Assembly: GCF_002532045.1 (NCBI RefSeq)
Contig: NZ_NWTG01000001.1
Coordinates: 310,001-374,000 of the forward strand
DNA from: Bradyrhizobium sp. C9
GTDB taxonomy: Bacteria; Pseudomonadota; Alphaproteobacteria; Rhizobiales; Xanthobacteraceae
Direction: 5' to 3'
DNA length: 64,000 bases
Shown here: piece after piece, positions 25,521 through 34,523 of the stretch
Position numbering within the stretch: position 1 is the stretch's first letter
How the letters are laid out: the number at the start of each line of letters is the position of its first letter
Made by a program: the position numbers and the translations under genes
The notes under the pieces: model-generated
Told to the model about the DNA's origin: nothing
Seen by the model: only the letters and a program-made list of their open reading frames with translations
Database searches by the model: none

Positions 25521-25985
25521 GATAACCTTCCCTGTTTTTGTTGCGTGACACTGCAGCACCGCGCGACCGCCTGACGGCCCCGCGATGTCCGAAACGTCTT
25601 GTTCAATGGCTGTGAATGGGACGGCGATGAAGAAGACCTTGCAGGAACGTCTCAAGACAATCGAAACTGTTCGCCGCGCAAGGCGAACAGCCCTGCGCGT
25701 CGTCGTCGGCATCGGCGCCGAGGTGGCTCACACCCCTAAGACAATTCGAGCTGGCACGACTTGCAGCTGGCTTGCTGTGATTTTTCAAGCGAGTGAGTTC
25801 TCGACGCCCGGGTGGCGCGATCCGATGTGAGGGCTGCATTGCAGTCAGGATGGTGGCGCGGAGCGAGACACGCCCCGATGCCGCACTGATCCCGAACCCG
25901 CCGCTATTCAACGCGATTGCGAGGCTGTAATGAGGGCGCTGGCCACGTGCGTCGGGGGGCGCCGGCGGCCCGCGATTGACCTGAG
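25521..25985. other. Gap before the Mfd-like gene
   Basis: About 465 bases without a gene I can support. Short open frames exist on both strands but lack ribosome-binding sites and family similarity. The promoter of the helicase gene at 25986 should lie here; I could not identify it. Confidence 0.4.
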
Positions 25986-28900
25986 ATGCTTTTCTCCGGG
26001 CGATCGAACTTGCGCAATAACGATGGATTTGACGTGGCGAAGACCAAGAAGGCCCGCGCGGCTGCTGGCGCGAAGAAGAACAGCAAGGGATCGACGCGTT
26101 CCGGGATCTCCTCCTCCTCGCCACTCGGCATGCTGGCGCTGCATCTTCTCGAGCAATGGAAGAAGTCCGGCCGTGACGGCATCGTCTTCCTTGCGGAAAG
26201 CGAGAACAGGGCGGAGCGCCTCGGCAGCGTGCTGCATTCACTCGATCCGTCGCTCGAGGTGCTGGTGTTCCCGCGGCTCAACACCTTGCCGTTCGATGGG
26301 CTGGAGCCGTCGCGCGAGATCGCCGGCCGGCGGAGCTCGGTGTTGCGGCGTCTTGCGAAGAGCAGGAAGCCCGTCTTCCTGGTGTCGACGGCCGAGGCGA
26401 TCATGGAACGGTTGCCGCTGCCCGCGAGCTGGGGCCGCCTCAGCATCAGCCTGAAGGTCGGTGCGCGCTATGCCGAGCAGGATCTCAAGGATCGTCTGGA
26501 ATCGCTCGGATACGATCTCGACGAAGAGGCTGACTATCCTGGAAGCGTCCTGTTCCACGGAATGACGTTCGAAGTGTTTCCCGCCGGCGCGCTTGGGCCG
26601 TACAGAATCGAGCATTCCGGTGAGGTGATCCGCAGGATCGCGGGCGTAGACCCCAACGAACACGACGTCGTGTTCGATACCCAGGAACTGCTGATCGATC
26701 CGATGTCGGAACGGATCGCGTTGGGAGGCAAGCGGGCGCAGCGGGCGGCGCTGCCGGATTATTGCCCGCGCGCCCGCTGGATCGCGGACGCGGGAGTTGC
26801 AGGTCATGCCGACAGCTGGCTGAGCACGATCAAGGAGGCGGCCGGCCGCCGAGAGGCAGACCGCGAGTACTTGGGGCCCGGTGACTGGAAGCGGCTGAAC
26901 AAACATATGAGTGCGCTGCCCCGCAAGGCGGCGTTCACCGCGACGCCTGATTTCTCGAAGGTCGCCTCGTCGCGAAAGGCGTTCCGTGCATTCGTCGCCG
27001 ACACGGAGCGCGCCGGATCGCGGCTGCTGCTCGTTGCGGCGGTCGAGGACGACCTGCGTGCGATGGAGCGCATGAGCGGGATCAAGGCGGAGCGCGTCGC
27101 TGACTGGAGCGAGGCGGCGAAGGGGCGGGGCGGCGAAGCGGGGCTGCTCGCCGACTTCGACACCGGCTTCATCGGCTCGGGCCGCAAGCCGCTTGTGGTC
27201 GTGACGGCGACCGATGTGCTCGGCAGCCGGGCGCATCATCCGCAGCCGATGGCAAGAGCCTGGAGCGCGGCTTTCGATCATCCCGACGTGCCGGAGCGCG
27301 GTTCGGTGGTCGTTCATCTGCAGCGCGGGCTGGCCGTGCTCGATGGTTTGCAGACCTACGACATGGGGAAGGGGTCATCGCGCGAGATGATCCGCCTGGC
27401 ATTTGCCGGGGATGACGCCATGCTCGTTCCGCCCGCCGACCTTGCGCTGATCTGGCCGTATGCGGCGGAGCGCGGCAGACTGACATTGGACAGGGCGGAC
27501 GGAAGCACGTGGTGGGCGCGACGCACCAGGGCGGAGCAGGAGATTCAGGTCGCCGCCAAGGCGCTTGCCAAACACATCGCACAGCGCCGCCGCCGGCGCG
27601 CGCCCAAGCTGGTCGCTCCCGGTCCCGCATACGAGCGGTTCGTCGCGCGCTTTCCGTATTTCATGACGGTCGACCAGGCAAAGGCGATCCGGGACGTGCT
27701 GGATGATCTTGCGTCGGGTCATCCGATGGACCGGGTCGTTTGTGGCGACGTCGGATTCGGCAAGACCGAGGTTGCGTTGCGCGCGGCGGCGGCCGTTGCC
27801 CTGTCGGGCAAGCAGGTTGCCGTCGTCGTGCCGACGACCGTTCTGGCAAGGCAGCACGTCGTGACGTTCCGCAAACGGTTTGCTCCGCTCGGCATCGACG
27901 TCGGCAGCTTGTCGCGCGCGACGTCGGCTGCGGAGATGAAGCAGACGAAGGAAGCCCTGCGAAGCGGAAAGATGAAGATCGTGGTCGGCACCCAGGCGAT
28001 CGCCGCGAAGGACGTGAAATTCGCCAAGCTCAGTCTGGTCATTGTCGACGAAGAGCAGCACTTCGGTGCGGCGGAGAAAGCCAAGCTCTCGGGCCTGGCG
28101 AAGAGCGTCCATACGCTCTGGATGAGTGCCACGCCAATCCCGCGCACGCTTGCGGCGGGTCTCGCCGGATTCAGGGACCTCAGCGTGATCGCATCCCCGC
28201 CGGTGCATCGGCTTCCGGTCGTGACCAAGATCGCGCCGCTTTCGGACGCCGCCATTGCCGCTGCCCTGCTGCGCGAGCAGCGACGTCACGGACAGAGCTT
28301 CCTGATCTGTCCGCGCATCCAGGATCTGGATCCGCTGCTGGCGCGCGTGCAGGCGGTGGCCCCCGAGCTGCGCATCGTTTGCCTGCATGGCAAGCTGCCG
28401 GCCGACGAGCTTGACGACCGAATGATGAGCTTCGTCGAAGGCGAGGCCGACGTGTTGCTCGCGACCAACATCGTGGAAAGCGGCCTCGACATTCCCCGGG
28501 CGAACACCATCGTGGTCTGTTGGCCGGAGAAGTTCGGTCTGGCCCAGCTCCACCAACTCAGAGGGCGGGTGGGACGCGGTGGCACGCGCGCCTTCGCGTA
28601 CATGCTGACGGAAACGAATTCGGAGCAATCGGGCAGGCGTTTGGCCGTTCTCGAGGAGTTCAGCAAACCAGGCGCCGGTTTCGCGATCAGCGAGCGCGAT
28701 CTGGATCTCAGAGGTGCCGGAGATCTGCTTTCCGAGCGGCAATCCGGCCACGTGCAGGTATTCGGGCCGGTGCTCTACAGCCACCTTCTGAAACAGGCGT
28801 CGGAGAAGACCAACGACCGGGCCGCGGATCTTTGGGTGCCCGATCTCAACCTTCCCCTCGCGGATCTGCTGCCCCGGAGTTATGTGCAATCGGAATCCAT

Positions 28901-29234
28901 GCGCCTTGAAATCTATGGCCGGGTCGCCAGATGCCGGAGCGAAGACGATCTGGAAGATCTGGAGGAAGAGACCTCTCGCCGCTTCGGCAAGCTGCCGTCG
29001 GCCGCCCGGGATTTCTTTGCAGCGGCAAGGCTCCGGATCGATTGCAAGCGGCGGGGTATCGTGAGGCTCGACGTCGGGCCGGAGGCCGTCGCAGCGACGT
29101 TCCTTCCGGGGAGGCTGCCTAAATCGAGGGCACGATCGCTCCAACGCGACGGCGATCGCGTCTTCTATTCAGGCAAGACAAACGAGCCGCCGTTCGAGCG
29201 GATCGATGATCTGCTCGATATTTTGGACGAGTGA
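25986..29234 (+). CDS. Divergent Mfd-like (transcription-repair coupling) helicase
   Basis: A 1082-residue SF2 translocase with the domain order of Mfd. Residues 40-330 resemble the UvrB-like module (VFPRLNTLPFDGLEPSREI..., VSTAEAIMERLP). The RNA-polymerase-interaction region is about 455-510 (GSVVVHLQRGLAVLDGLQTYD...DAMLVPPADLALIWPYA). The translocase follows, with ARFPYFMTVDQAKAI, Walker A GDVGFGKTEVAL, DEEQHFG, MSATPIPRTLAAGL, ATNIVESGLDIPRANT and QLHQLRGRVGRGG. A D7-like C-terminus ends the protein. It is shorter than a usual alphaproteobacterial Mfd (about 1170), and DEEQRFG and FPYEETxDQ are altered, so it is probably a paralogue rather than the housekeeping Mfd. The start is uncertain: ATG 25986 or GTG 26034. 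Confidence 0.85.
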   Translation: MLFSGRSNLRNNDGFDVAKTKKARAAAGAKKNSKGSTRSGISSSSPLGMLALHLLEQWKKSGRDGIVFLAESENRAERLGSVLHSLDPSLEVLVFPRLNTLPFDGLEPSREIAGRRSSVLRRLAKSRKPVFLVSTAEAIMERLPLPASWGRLSISLKVGARYAEQDLKDRLESLGYDLDEEADYPGSVLFHGMTFEVFPAGALGPYRIEHSGEVIRRIAGVDPNEHDVVFDTQELLIDPMSERIALGGKRAQRAALPDYCPRARWIADAGVAGHADSWLSTIKEAAGRREADREYLGPGDWKRLNKHMSALPRKAAFTATPDFSKVASSRKAFRAFVADTERAGSRLLLVAAVEDDLRAMERMSGIKAERVADWSEAAKGRGGEAGLLADFDTGFIGSGRKPLVVVTATDVLGSRAHHPQPMARAWSAAFDHPDVPERGSVVVHLQRGLAVLDGLQTYDMGKGSSREMIRLAFAGDDAMLVPPADLALIWPYAAERGRLTLDRADGSTWWARRTRAEQEIQVAAKALAKHIAQRRRRRAPKLVAPGPAYERFVARFPYFMTVDQAKAIRDVLDDLASGHPMDRVVCGDVGFGKTEVALRAAAAVALSGKQVAVVVPTTVLARQHVVTFRKRFAPLGIDVGSLSRATSAAEMKQTKEALRSGKMKIVVGTQAIAAKDVKFAKLSLVIVDEEQHFGAAEKAKLSGLAKSVHTLWMSATPIPRTLAAGLAGFRDLSVIASPPVHRLPVVTKIAPLSDAAIAAALLREQRRHGQSFLICPRIQDLDPLLARVQAVAPELRIVCLHGKLPADELDDRMMSFVEGEADVLLATNIVESGLDIPRANTIVVCWPEKFGLAQLHQLRGRVGRGGTRAFAYMLTETNSEQSGRRLAVLEEFSKPGAGFAISERDLDLRGAGDLLSERQSGHVQVFGPVLYSHLLKQASEKTNDRAADLWVPDLNLPLADLLPRSYVQSESMRLEIYGRVARCRSEDDLEDLEEETSRRFGKLPSAARDFFAAARLRIDCKRRGIVRLDVGPEAVAATFLPGRLPKSRARSLQRDGDRVFYSGKTNEPPFERIDDLLDILDE

Positions 29235-30071
29235 GTGCGACGTTACTCCGCCCTCGTCGTCGGCGTTCCCTGATGCGAACGATCGCGCCGCTGCTTCGCG
29301 GCGCCTTCTGACTCACTTCAGCGACGAGACTCGCGACTGCATCGGGCTGCTTCGCGTCGTGTGAGTGCATCGCGCGCGCAGTGGAGATATTTCGTCGCGC
29401 GGTGGCTACGGAGAACAAATCGACTGATTCCGCGTGCTGACATCGCGGTGACATGTAGCGCCGGTAGTGCACATGTGAGGCGGCCCGTCCGCTGTCTTCC
29501 AGCCTGCTCCGAGCAATCGGAATGCCCCCTTCCAGGCGCGAGTCGACGGTATTTGGGGCGGGCTATGTCGTTCAGATACCGCCATTTTCGGGCCGAATTA
29601 TTGAGCACGGAGACGGAATCAGCGACGCCCGAACGGGCTTCGATTTTCGTTTTCTCCGTAGGACTACGCGTTTTGCACACCGTTCCGCCCGGTGTTGCCC
29701 AAACTTGTGCCCGCTAGCGGTATCTCAAATATTGTCTTTATATTTCAATGTCTTGACGAAATGCCGCAGTTCAAATGCCCGTGATATTTGTGCAACATTT
29801 GCCCGAAAACAGCCGCAACTTACCTCCACGCGAGCGGTCTTTTGTTGCGTGATCGGGGGCCTTCTGTCTCATATGGAACTGCGACGGAGGGGGGCATCCC
29901 AAGGTCGTCCCGTTCTAGGTGGTTCGCTTAAGTCCCTCGCGTTCATGCGGGTGTGTCCGAAGGCGCGAAGCGACTGAGCGGGGATTTAAGGGACAAAGGG
30001 AACCAACCTGAGGGTGTTTTACCCGGCGGAACCGGAACCTTCCCTGAGATAGAGCAACTTGGAGGTTTAAC
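29235..30071. other. Long porin upstream region
   Basis: An 837-base intergenic stretch. The overlapping open frames of about 120 codons on both strands at 29318-29977 contradict one another and show no family. The last ~130 bases look like a structured mRNA leader: AGGGAA near 29998 can pair with TTCCCT near 30044, enclosing a small GGGT/ACCC hairpin (about 30013-30025), and a GGAGG lies just before the porin ATG. The middle (29700-29850) is AT-richer than its surroundings and probably holds the promoter, although no convincing -35/-10 pair was found. Confidence 0.5.
29285..29304 (+). terminator. Hairpin after the Mfd-like gene
   Basis: GCGCCGC (29285-29291) and GCGGCGC (29298-29304) form a 7-bp GC stem with a 6-base loop, 50 bases after the helicase stop. 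The following bases CTTCTGACT are not a proper T run, so termination would be weak. Confidence 0.4.
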
Positions 30072-31622
30072 ATGAAGATGGTTAAGAGCCTTATCCTCGG
30101 CTCGGCGGCGGCTCTCGTCGCGGTCGGCGGAGCTCAGGCGGCCGATCTTCCCGTCAAGGCCAAAGCGGTCGAGTACGTGAAGGTTTGCTCCCTGTATGGT
30201 CCCGGTTTCTACTACATCCCGGGCACCGATACCTGTATCAAGCTGGGCGGCTACCTGCGTGTGGACGTTTTGGCGAACACCAACTCGGACAACACGGGTA
30301 ACACCTCGGGCGCTGGCGCGGCGAACAACCGCTTCACCAACGGCTACACTTGGCGCTCTCGTGAAGACCTGAACATCGATACCCGTACGGCGACCGAATA
30401 CGGTGTCGTTCGTACCTTCTTCGATGCGACGTTCTCGTGGACGACGGACACCTACGCCGGCCAGGGCAACGGCGCGACCGTTTACTCGCCGATCGGCACG
30501 GTCCAGGCTCCGAACAACGCGAACTCCGGTGCGGTTGCTGGCGGTACGGTCGGCGTCTACTACGCCTTCATCCAGTTCGCCGGCTTCACCATGGGTAAGG
30601 CGGTCTCGCAGTTCTCGGCTCCGTGGGCCAACTATCCGGGCAACAACTACGACGGTCTCGTCGGCGGCGGCGGTACGATCACTGGTGTGAACCAGTTCAC
30701 CTACACCGCTCAGTTCGGCAACGGCGTGTCGCTGTCTCTGTCGGCTCAGGATCAGACAGCCTACTACCAGGCTGGTGTGAACAACATCCTCGCGGGTGGC
30801 GCTTACGGCACCAGCGACTACGCTGGCACGATTTCTCCGGACCTCGTCGCGATGCTGCGCGTCGACCAGGCTTGGGGTCTGTTCCAGGCGTCGTTCGCGG
30901 CGCATGACAACCACGCGGCCTACTACGGCGGCACTGAGTTGACCGGTCACCCGGACGACAAGTGGGGCTGGGCTGGTCAGCTGGCCTTGTCGATCAAGAA
31001 CATCCCGACTGGACCTGGCGACACCATCAACTTGCAGGGCGTCTACACCAACGGTGCGACGCGCTACAACATCCAGGACCTCGCTGGTTCGGCTGGTGCC
31101 AACACCATTTATGGTGGAACCAATCTGCCCGGCGCGTACCAGAGCGTTGGTCTCGGCGTTGCTCCTGACAGCGTGTTCGGTGCCATCGGCGGCGTGAACA
31201 CTGGGCAGCAGCTGGTCACGACCTGGGGTTTCCGCGGTGCATACGTGCACAACTGGAGCCCCTACTGGAACACCTCGATCTACGGTGCTTACGCCGGCAT
31301 CACCTACAACGATACGGCTAAGACCCTGCTCTGCGGCGTCGGTGGCGTGGGCGGCTCCGTCCGTACCACCCTCAATGCTCTGGGCGGCGCGATCACCACC
31401 TGCAACCCCGACTACAACATCGCGCAGATTGGTACCCAGACCCAGTGGACCCCGGTCAAGAACCTGACCTTCACGGCAGACCTGACCTACACCCACTTGG
31501 ATCAGAAGTACGCTGGTACGGTCTCGGCGCCCAGCGCCGCGCTCGGCAAGCCTGCTGCTCTTTACGAGCTGAAGGACCAGAACACGGTCCTGCTGCTGCT
31601 CCGCGCTCAGCGCAACTGGTGA
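30072..31622 (+). CDS. Major outer-membrane porin (Porin_2 family)
   Basis: A 516-residue general-diffusion porin of the alphaproteobacterial Porin_2 family. The signal peptide MKMVKSLILGSAAALVAVGGAQA is followed by ADLPVKAKAVEYVKVCSLYGPGFYYIPGTDTCIKLGGYLRVDV, the invariant opening. Then come repeated amphipathic beta strands and a C-terminal strand ending in ...LLLLRAQRNW with the terminal aromatic needed for BAM insertion. Paired cysteines occur near residues 38 and 54 and again near 420 and 443. GGAGG precedes the ATG. Codon usage is strongly biased (GTC, CTC, AAC, GGC), as expected for a very highly expressed gene, and a strong terminator follows. Confidence 0.97.
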   Translation: MKMVKSLILGSAAALVAVGGAQAADLPVKAKAVEYVKVCSLYGPGFYYIPGTDTCIKLGGYLRVDVLANTNSDNTGNTSGAGAANNRFTNGYTWRSREDLNIDTRTATEYGVVRTFFDATFSWTTDTYAGQGNGATVYSPIGTVQAPNNANSGAVAGGTVGVYYAFIQFAGFTMGKAVSQFSAPWANYPGNNYDGLVGGGGTITGVNQFTYTAQFGNGVSLSLSAQDQTAYYQAGVNNILAGGAYGTSDYAGTISPDLVAMLRVDQAWGLFQASFAAHDNHAAYYGGTELTGHPDDKWGWAGQLALSIKNIPTGPGDTINLQGVYTNGATRYNIQDLAGSAGANTIYGGTNLPGAYQSVGLGVAPDSVFGAIGGVNTGQQLVTTWGFRGAYVHNWSPYWNTSIYGAYAGITYNDTAKTLLCGVGGVGGSVRTTLNALGGAITTCNPDYNIAQIGTQTQWTPVKNLTFTADLTYTHLDQKYAGTVSAPSAALGKPAALYELKDQNTVLLLLRAQRNW

Positions 31623-31652
31623 TACCGGTTGATCTGACTGTAAGCTAACAAG

Positions 31653-31678
31653 CCCCCGGTGGAAACGCCGGGGGTTTT
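31653..31678 (+). terminator. Intrinsic terminator of the porin gene
   Basis: CCCCCGG (31653-31659) pairs with CCGGGGG (31668-31674) around an 8-base loop and is followed by TTTT. It starts about 30 bases after the stop codon. A close copy follows the porin remnant at 34458. Confidence 0.93.
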
Positions 31679-31779
31679 GCTTTGCCCGGTGGTGACTGCT
31701 CGCTAGCCATTTTTCTTTCGCGCGACGTCATAATTGGGGCATTGACGCAGACCAGTCCACGGCGGACGTTTGTCCTGCC

Positions 31780-31992
31780 ATGACGGTAGCCCAACAAATA
31801 GTTCGTATGATCCGCGAGCAGCCAGGTCTCACAGAGCGCCAACTTGCTGAGCGCATCTTCGGGGAGGGAGCCTCCATACAGCGCGTCAATCCGACGTGCC
31901 GAAAGTTAGTGGCGATGGGTTGGCTGGAGCGACATGGCCGAGGATGGGCGGCAGACCCGTTCACCTATCATCCTGCAAAACCTAACCTCTGA
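31780..31992 (+). CDS. Small winged-helix-like hypothetical protein
   Basis: A 70-residue protein, MTVAQQIVRMIREQPGLTERQLAERIFGEGASIQRVNPTCRKLVAMGWLERHGRGWAADPF. The helix-turn-helix plus wing pattern (LTERQLAERIF...NPTCRKLVAMGWLERHGRG) suggests a DNA-binding winged-helix domain of the kind used by small accessory regulators. No strong ribosome-binding site is seen. Target unknown. It begins the 2.4-kb segment inserted between the intact porin and the porin remnant. Confidence 0.6.
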   Translation: MTVAQQIVRMIREQPGLTERQLAERIFGEGASIQRVNPTCRKLVAMGWLERHGRGWAADPFTYHPAKPNL

Positions 31993-32354
31993 GCCGAGAG
32001 TTCAGCTGATCCGTTTATCTCGACGAAGGGCTATGCAAAATGGAATCGCAGGGATTCGCAAATGCTCATAGGGAGCGTCTATAAGGCGAGTTACAAATTG
32101 ATCTAACGCTCGTTAAACGAGCGCTCCAGCATAACGAGATTTTTGAAGCTTGTTCTCCCCGGAATTCCATAAGCCGATAAAGAGCTTTTAAGCCCATAGT
32201 CGTTCCGCTGGCGTGTATCAGAGACAACAAAAAACCCTGTCCTCCAGCCACTTCTTCGTCTGTTAGCGACCGTGGACGTTCACGCTTGTTCGCGAAAACG
32301 CGCTTGAATGGCTGCGACGCATTGATGTAGTCCGTCAGGAGATCGGAGCGCCCA
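31993..32354. other. AT-richer gap, possible gene remnant
   Basis: About 360 bases, lower in G+C than neighbouring DNA. A 17-base odd palindrome (CGCTCGTT-A-AACGAGCG) lies at 32107-32123. On the minus strand a stretch read as NASQPFKRVFANKRERPRSLTDEEV looks protein-like but has no good start and runs into antisense of the next gene. I do not call a gene. Confidence 0.35.
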
Positions 32355-33065
32355 ATGTCCACCACCAACAAGCTGACGCTCAATTTCCGCTGCCCGGCGG
32401 AGCTTGAGGGGCTGATACCGCGGCCCATTCCGGCAGCGCAGGGCATTCCCGACTGGCTCAAGGCCATGCCTGCGAAGGCCTTCTCCTCGATCAACCTGCA
32501 CGACGAGGACACCATCAAGCGCTGCCCGCCATTCGTGGACGCGATGACCTGCGGGTTCCTGCTGCCACTGGTCTGCGATCTCAAGGTCGCGGACGGCGAA
32601 ATCACCTGGGACCACGACCTGCCACCGGGAGGCACACCTGAATTTCCGCGCTCGCCGATCGGATTTCACGACCCGGGTCAGGTCAGCGGCACACCATTGT
32701 TCGAAGCGGGCCGCTTCTTTCTCAAATTCCACAATCTGTGGACCGTCGAGGCGCCCGAAGGCTACGCGATCTACTTCACGCATCCCGTCAACCGCTTCGA
32801 CCTGCCCTTCACCACGCTCAGCGGCCTGGTCAATTCCGACCTCTATATCGACAATTGGGTGCACTTCCCGGCGTACTGGCACGACCGGAATTTCCGAGGT
32901 GTCCTCCCCAAGGGGACCCCCATCGCGCAATGCATTCCGGTCAAGCGCGACGACTGGACTGCGCAGGCATCGTCGTTCACCGCGGAGGAAGCCAAGCGCG
33001 TCGGCGCGTTCCGGGGTGAGCTCAAGCGACAGCCCAACCTCTACCGCAGAAACTTCAGGGCTTGA
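32355..33065 (+). CDS. Conserved protein of unknown function
   Basis: A 236-residue cytoplasmic protein I cannot name. Seen: the motif TIKRCPPFVDAMTCGFLLPLVCDLKV, GYAIYFTHPVNRFDLPFTTLSGLVNSD in the middle, and WHDRNFRGVLPKGTPIAQCIPVKRDDW near the end. I recall proteins with this pattern from phage genomes and from surface-glycan or oxygenase gene clusters, with no known activity; this is memory, not a search. No signal peptide or membrane segment. The ATG at 32355 lies in a weak ribosome-binding context. It is convergent with the TPR gene, whose end is 27 bases away. Confidence 0.75.
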   Translation: MSTTNKLTLNFRCPAELEGLIPRPIPAAQGIPDWLKAMPAKAFSSINLHDEDTIKRCPPFVDAMTCGFLLPLVCDLKVADGEITWDHDLPPGGTPEFPRSPIGFHDPGQVSGTPLFEAGRFFLKFHNLWTVEAPEGYAIYFTHPVNRFDLPFTTLSGLVNSDLYIDNWVHFPAYWHDRNFRGVLPKGTPIAQCIPVKRDDWTAQASSFTAEEAKRVGAFRGELKRQPNLYRRNFRA

Positions 33066-33092
33066 GGCGCGACGGCGCTTCCTCCGATCCGC

Positions 33093-34019
33093 TCAGCCTG
33101 CTTCCCCGCCGAGGAATCGCGCAGCGTCGCTCTGCGCGAAGAAGAAGCGGCCACGCGATCCCGCGGCCATGACGAACGCCGCGCGTCCCAGAAGCTGGGG
33201 CTGACCACGAATGACGGAGCGCAGCGCCGCCTCGGCAGCGTCGCGCTCACCCTGCTCGAAGAGAGATGTGGCGAGGTAGGCGCGGGTCGAGCGATCGTCA
33301 GGGTACTGGGCGAGCACGCGGCGGAAAGCATCCGCGGCCGCGGCGTAGTCGCCATGCAGGATCAGGACCCGCCCGAGCTGGTTGAGAATGTCGGGGCGTC
33401 CCGGCGCAGCATCGCGCGCGGCGGTCAGGACACGCGCAGCCCGCGCGAAGTCATTGGTATCATGCAGCAGCCGCCCGAGATCAAGCTTCAGATCGACGCT
33501 GTCAGGGGCCAGCGCGAGGCCGGCCTCGACCGTGTCGATCGCCTCGTCGTATTGACCGGCCTTGGCGAGCTGCCCGGCGAGTTCCTGAAATGAAGGGAGA
33601 TATGGCGGGCGGCGTGCAACCGTGCGCCGAAGCTGTGCCAAGCCGTCCGTGGCCCGCCCCGCACCGCACAACAATGCGCCAAGCAAGGTCTCGACCTCGC
33701 CATCGTCGCCGCGGCGCGCAACCCGCTCGAGCGGCGCAATCGCCTCGGCTTCCCGCTTCTGTCCCCTCAACGCATGGGCGAGCAGAAGCGCCGCGTTCCT
33801 GTCCGTGCGGCTGGATTTCAGGATGTTGACTGCAATCTGCTCCGCCTGAGCGAACTGCTGCGTTCGTAACGCCATTGCGCCTTGTTGCAGCGCTTGAGCG
33901 AGGAAATTGTTTTGCCTGCCACTCACGGGAAGCTTCCGGAGGATGCGAGAGAGAATGTCATTGAGCCTTAGCCCGCGCCCCTCTGCGCGTCCATCAAAAG
34001 TCTCGTGAAAGCACGACAT
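33093..34019 (-). CDS. Tetratricopeptide-repeat protein
   Basis: About 308 residues if started at ATG 34019; ATG 33873 would give about 260. It is built of roughly seven TPR units from residue about 30 (LAQALQQGAMALRTQQFAQAEQIAVNILKSSRTDRNAALLLAHAL, then similar 34-residue repeats to FRRVLAQYPDDRSTRAYLATSLFEQGERDAAEAALRSVI). There is no signal peptide or catalytic domain, so a scaffold role in protein contacts is likely. Its frame stays open further upstream, but that part is merely antisense of the porin remnant starting at 34044, so the gene probably landed against, or deleted into, the old porin gene. Confidence 0.78.
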   Translation of the reverse strand: MSCFHETFDGRAEGRGLRLNDILSRILRKLPVSGRQNNFLAQALQQGAMALRTQQFAQAEQIAVNILKSSRTDRNAALLLAHALRGQKREAEAIAPLERVARRGDDGEVETLLGALLCGAGRATDGLAQLRRTVARRPPYLPSFQELAGQLAKAGQYDEAIDTVEAGLALAPDSVDLKLDLGRLLHDTNDFARAARVLTAARDAAPGRPDILNQLGRVLILHGDYAAAADAFRRVLAQYPDDRSTRAYLATSLFEQGERDAAEAALRSVIRGQPQLLGRAAFVMAAGSRGRFFFAQSDAARFLGGEAG

Positions 34020-34043
34020 GAGGACAACCGGAGCAATCCGCTT

Positions 34044-34426
34044 GCGACGCGCTACAACATCCACGACCTCAGTGGTCCGGCTGGCGCCAACACCATCTTC
34101 GGCGGCACCGGTGCGCCAAGACCCTCGTCCGCGCCCCGGCGGCAACGGTGTGGGTGGTACTTCGGGTGCTGTTCCTCGGTGCGGCTGTCGCAGGCATGAC
34201 CTCCTGCAACCCGGACTACAACATCGCGCAGATCGGCACGCAGACCCAGTGGACCCCCGTCAAGAACCTGACCTTCACGGGTGACTTGACCTACACCCAC
34301 CTGGACCAGAAGTACGCGGGCGTTGTTCCCAACGGCGCAGCTGCCGTCGGCAAGCCGGCTGCCCTGTACGAGCTGAAGGATCAGAACACCCTGACCATGA
34401 TGCTCAAAGTCCAGCGCAACTGGTGA
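34044..34426 (+). pseudogene. Remnant of a second porin gene
   Basis: ATRYNIHDLSGPAGANTIFGGTG (34044-34112) matches residues about 337-357 of the intact porin. A jump of about 60 codons and a frame change follow. Then CNPDYNIAQIGTQTQWTPVKNLTF through ...LKVQRNW at 34426 matches the C-terminus almost exactly. The first ~337 codons are missing. Silent differences from the 30072 porin show that it was once a separate, functional paralogue rather than a recent duplication. Its own terminator is intact downstream. Confidence 0.9.
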
Positions 34427-34457
34427 TCCCGGTTGACCTGACTGAGATCTAACAGAG

Positions 34458-34485
34458 CCCCCGGCGCCAAAACGCCGGGGGTTTT
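34458..34485 (+). terminator. Terminator of the porin remnant
   Basis: CCCCCGGCG (34458-34466) pairs with CGCCGGGGG (34473-34481) around CCAAAA and is followed by TTTT. It is the counterpart of the terminator at 31653 and now lies about 40 bases beyond the end of the leftward flavin oxidoreductase gene. Confidence 0.92.
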
Positions 34486-34523
34486 GCTTTGCAAGGGCTC
34501 GCTCAAGGGCTCGCTCTCGCCGA

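Noticed and set aside
24028..25985. An integrated element bounded by tRNA-Gln att sites
   Set aside because: No integrase, transposase or second tRNA 3' copy is visible in the window; only broken fragments remain, so I report a possible scar rather than an element.
27375..29144. A 589-codon leftward open frame inside the Mfd-like gene
   Set aside because: Antisense to conserved helicase motifs; no ribosome-binding site or family.
29753..29788. TTGACG with GATATT as the porin promoter
   Set aside because: The spacing is about 24 bases, too long for a standard promoter, and alternatives in the same AT-rich block are equally weak.
29318..29977. Several ~120-codon frames in the porin upstream region
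   Set aside because: They overlap on both strands, have no family similarity, and the region is better explained as promoter and leader.
29943..31496. A 517-codon leftward open frame opposite the porin gene
   Set aside because: The biased codon usage of the highly expressed porin leaves few stop codons on the other strand; the translation is repetitive and meaningless.
32066..32635. Leftward 189-codon open frame across the gap and the gene at 32355
   Set aside because: Half of it is antisense to a better-supported gene. The remaining part looks protein-like but has no start signal.
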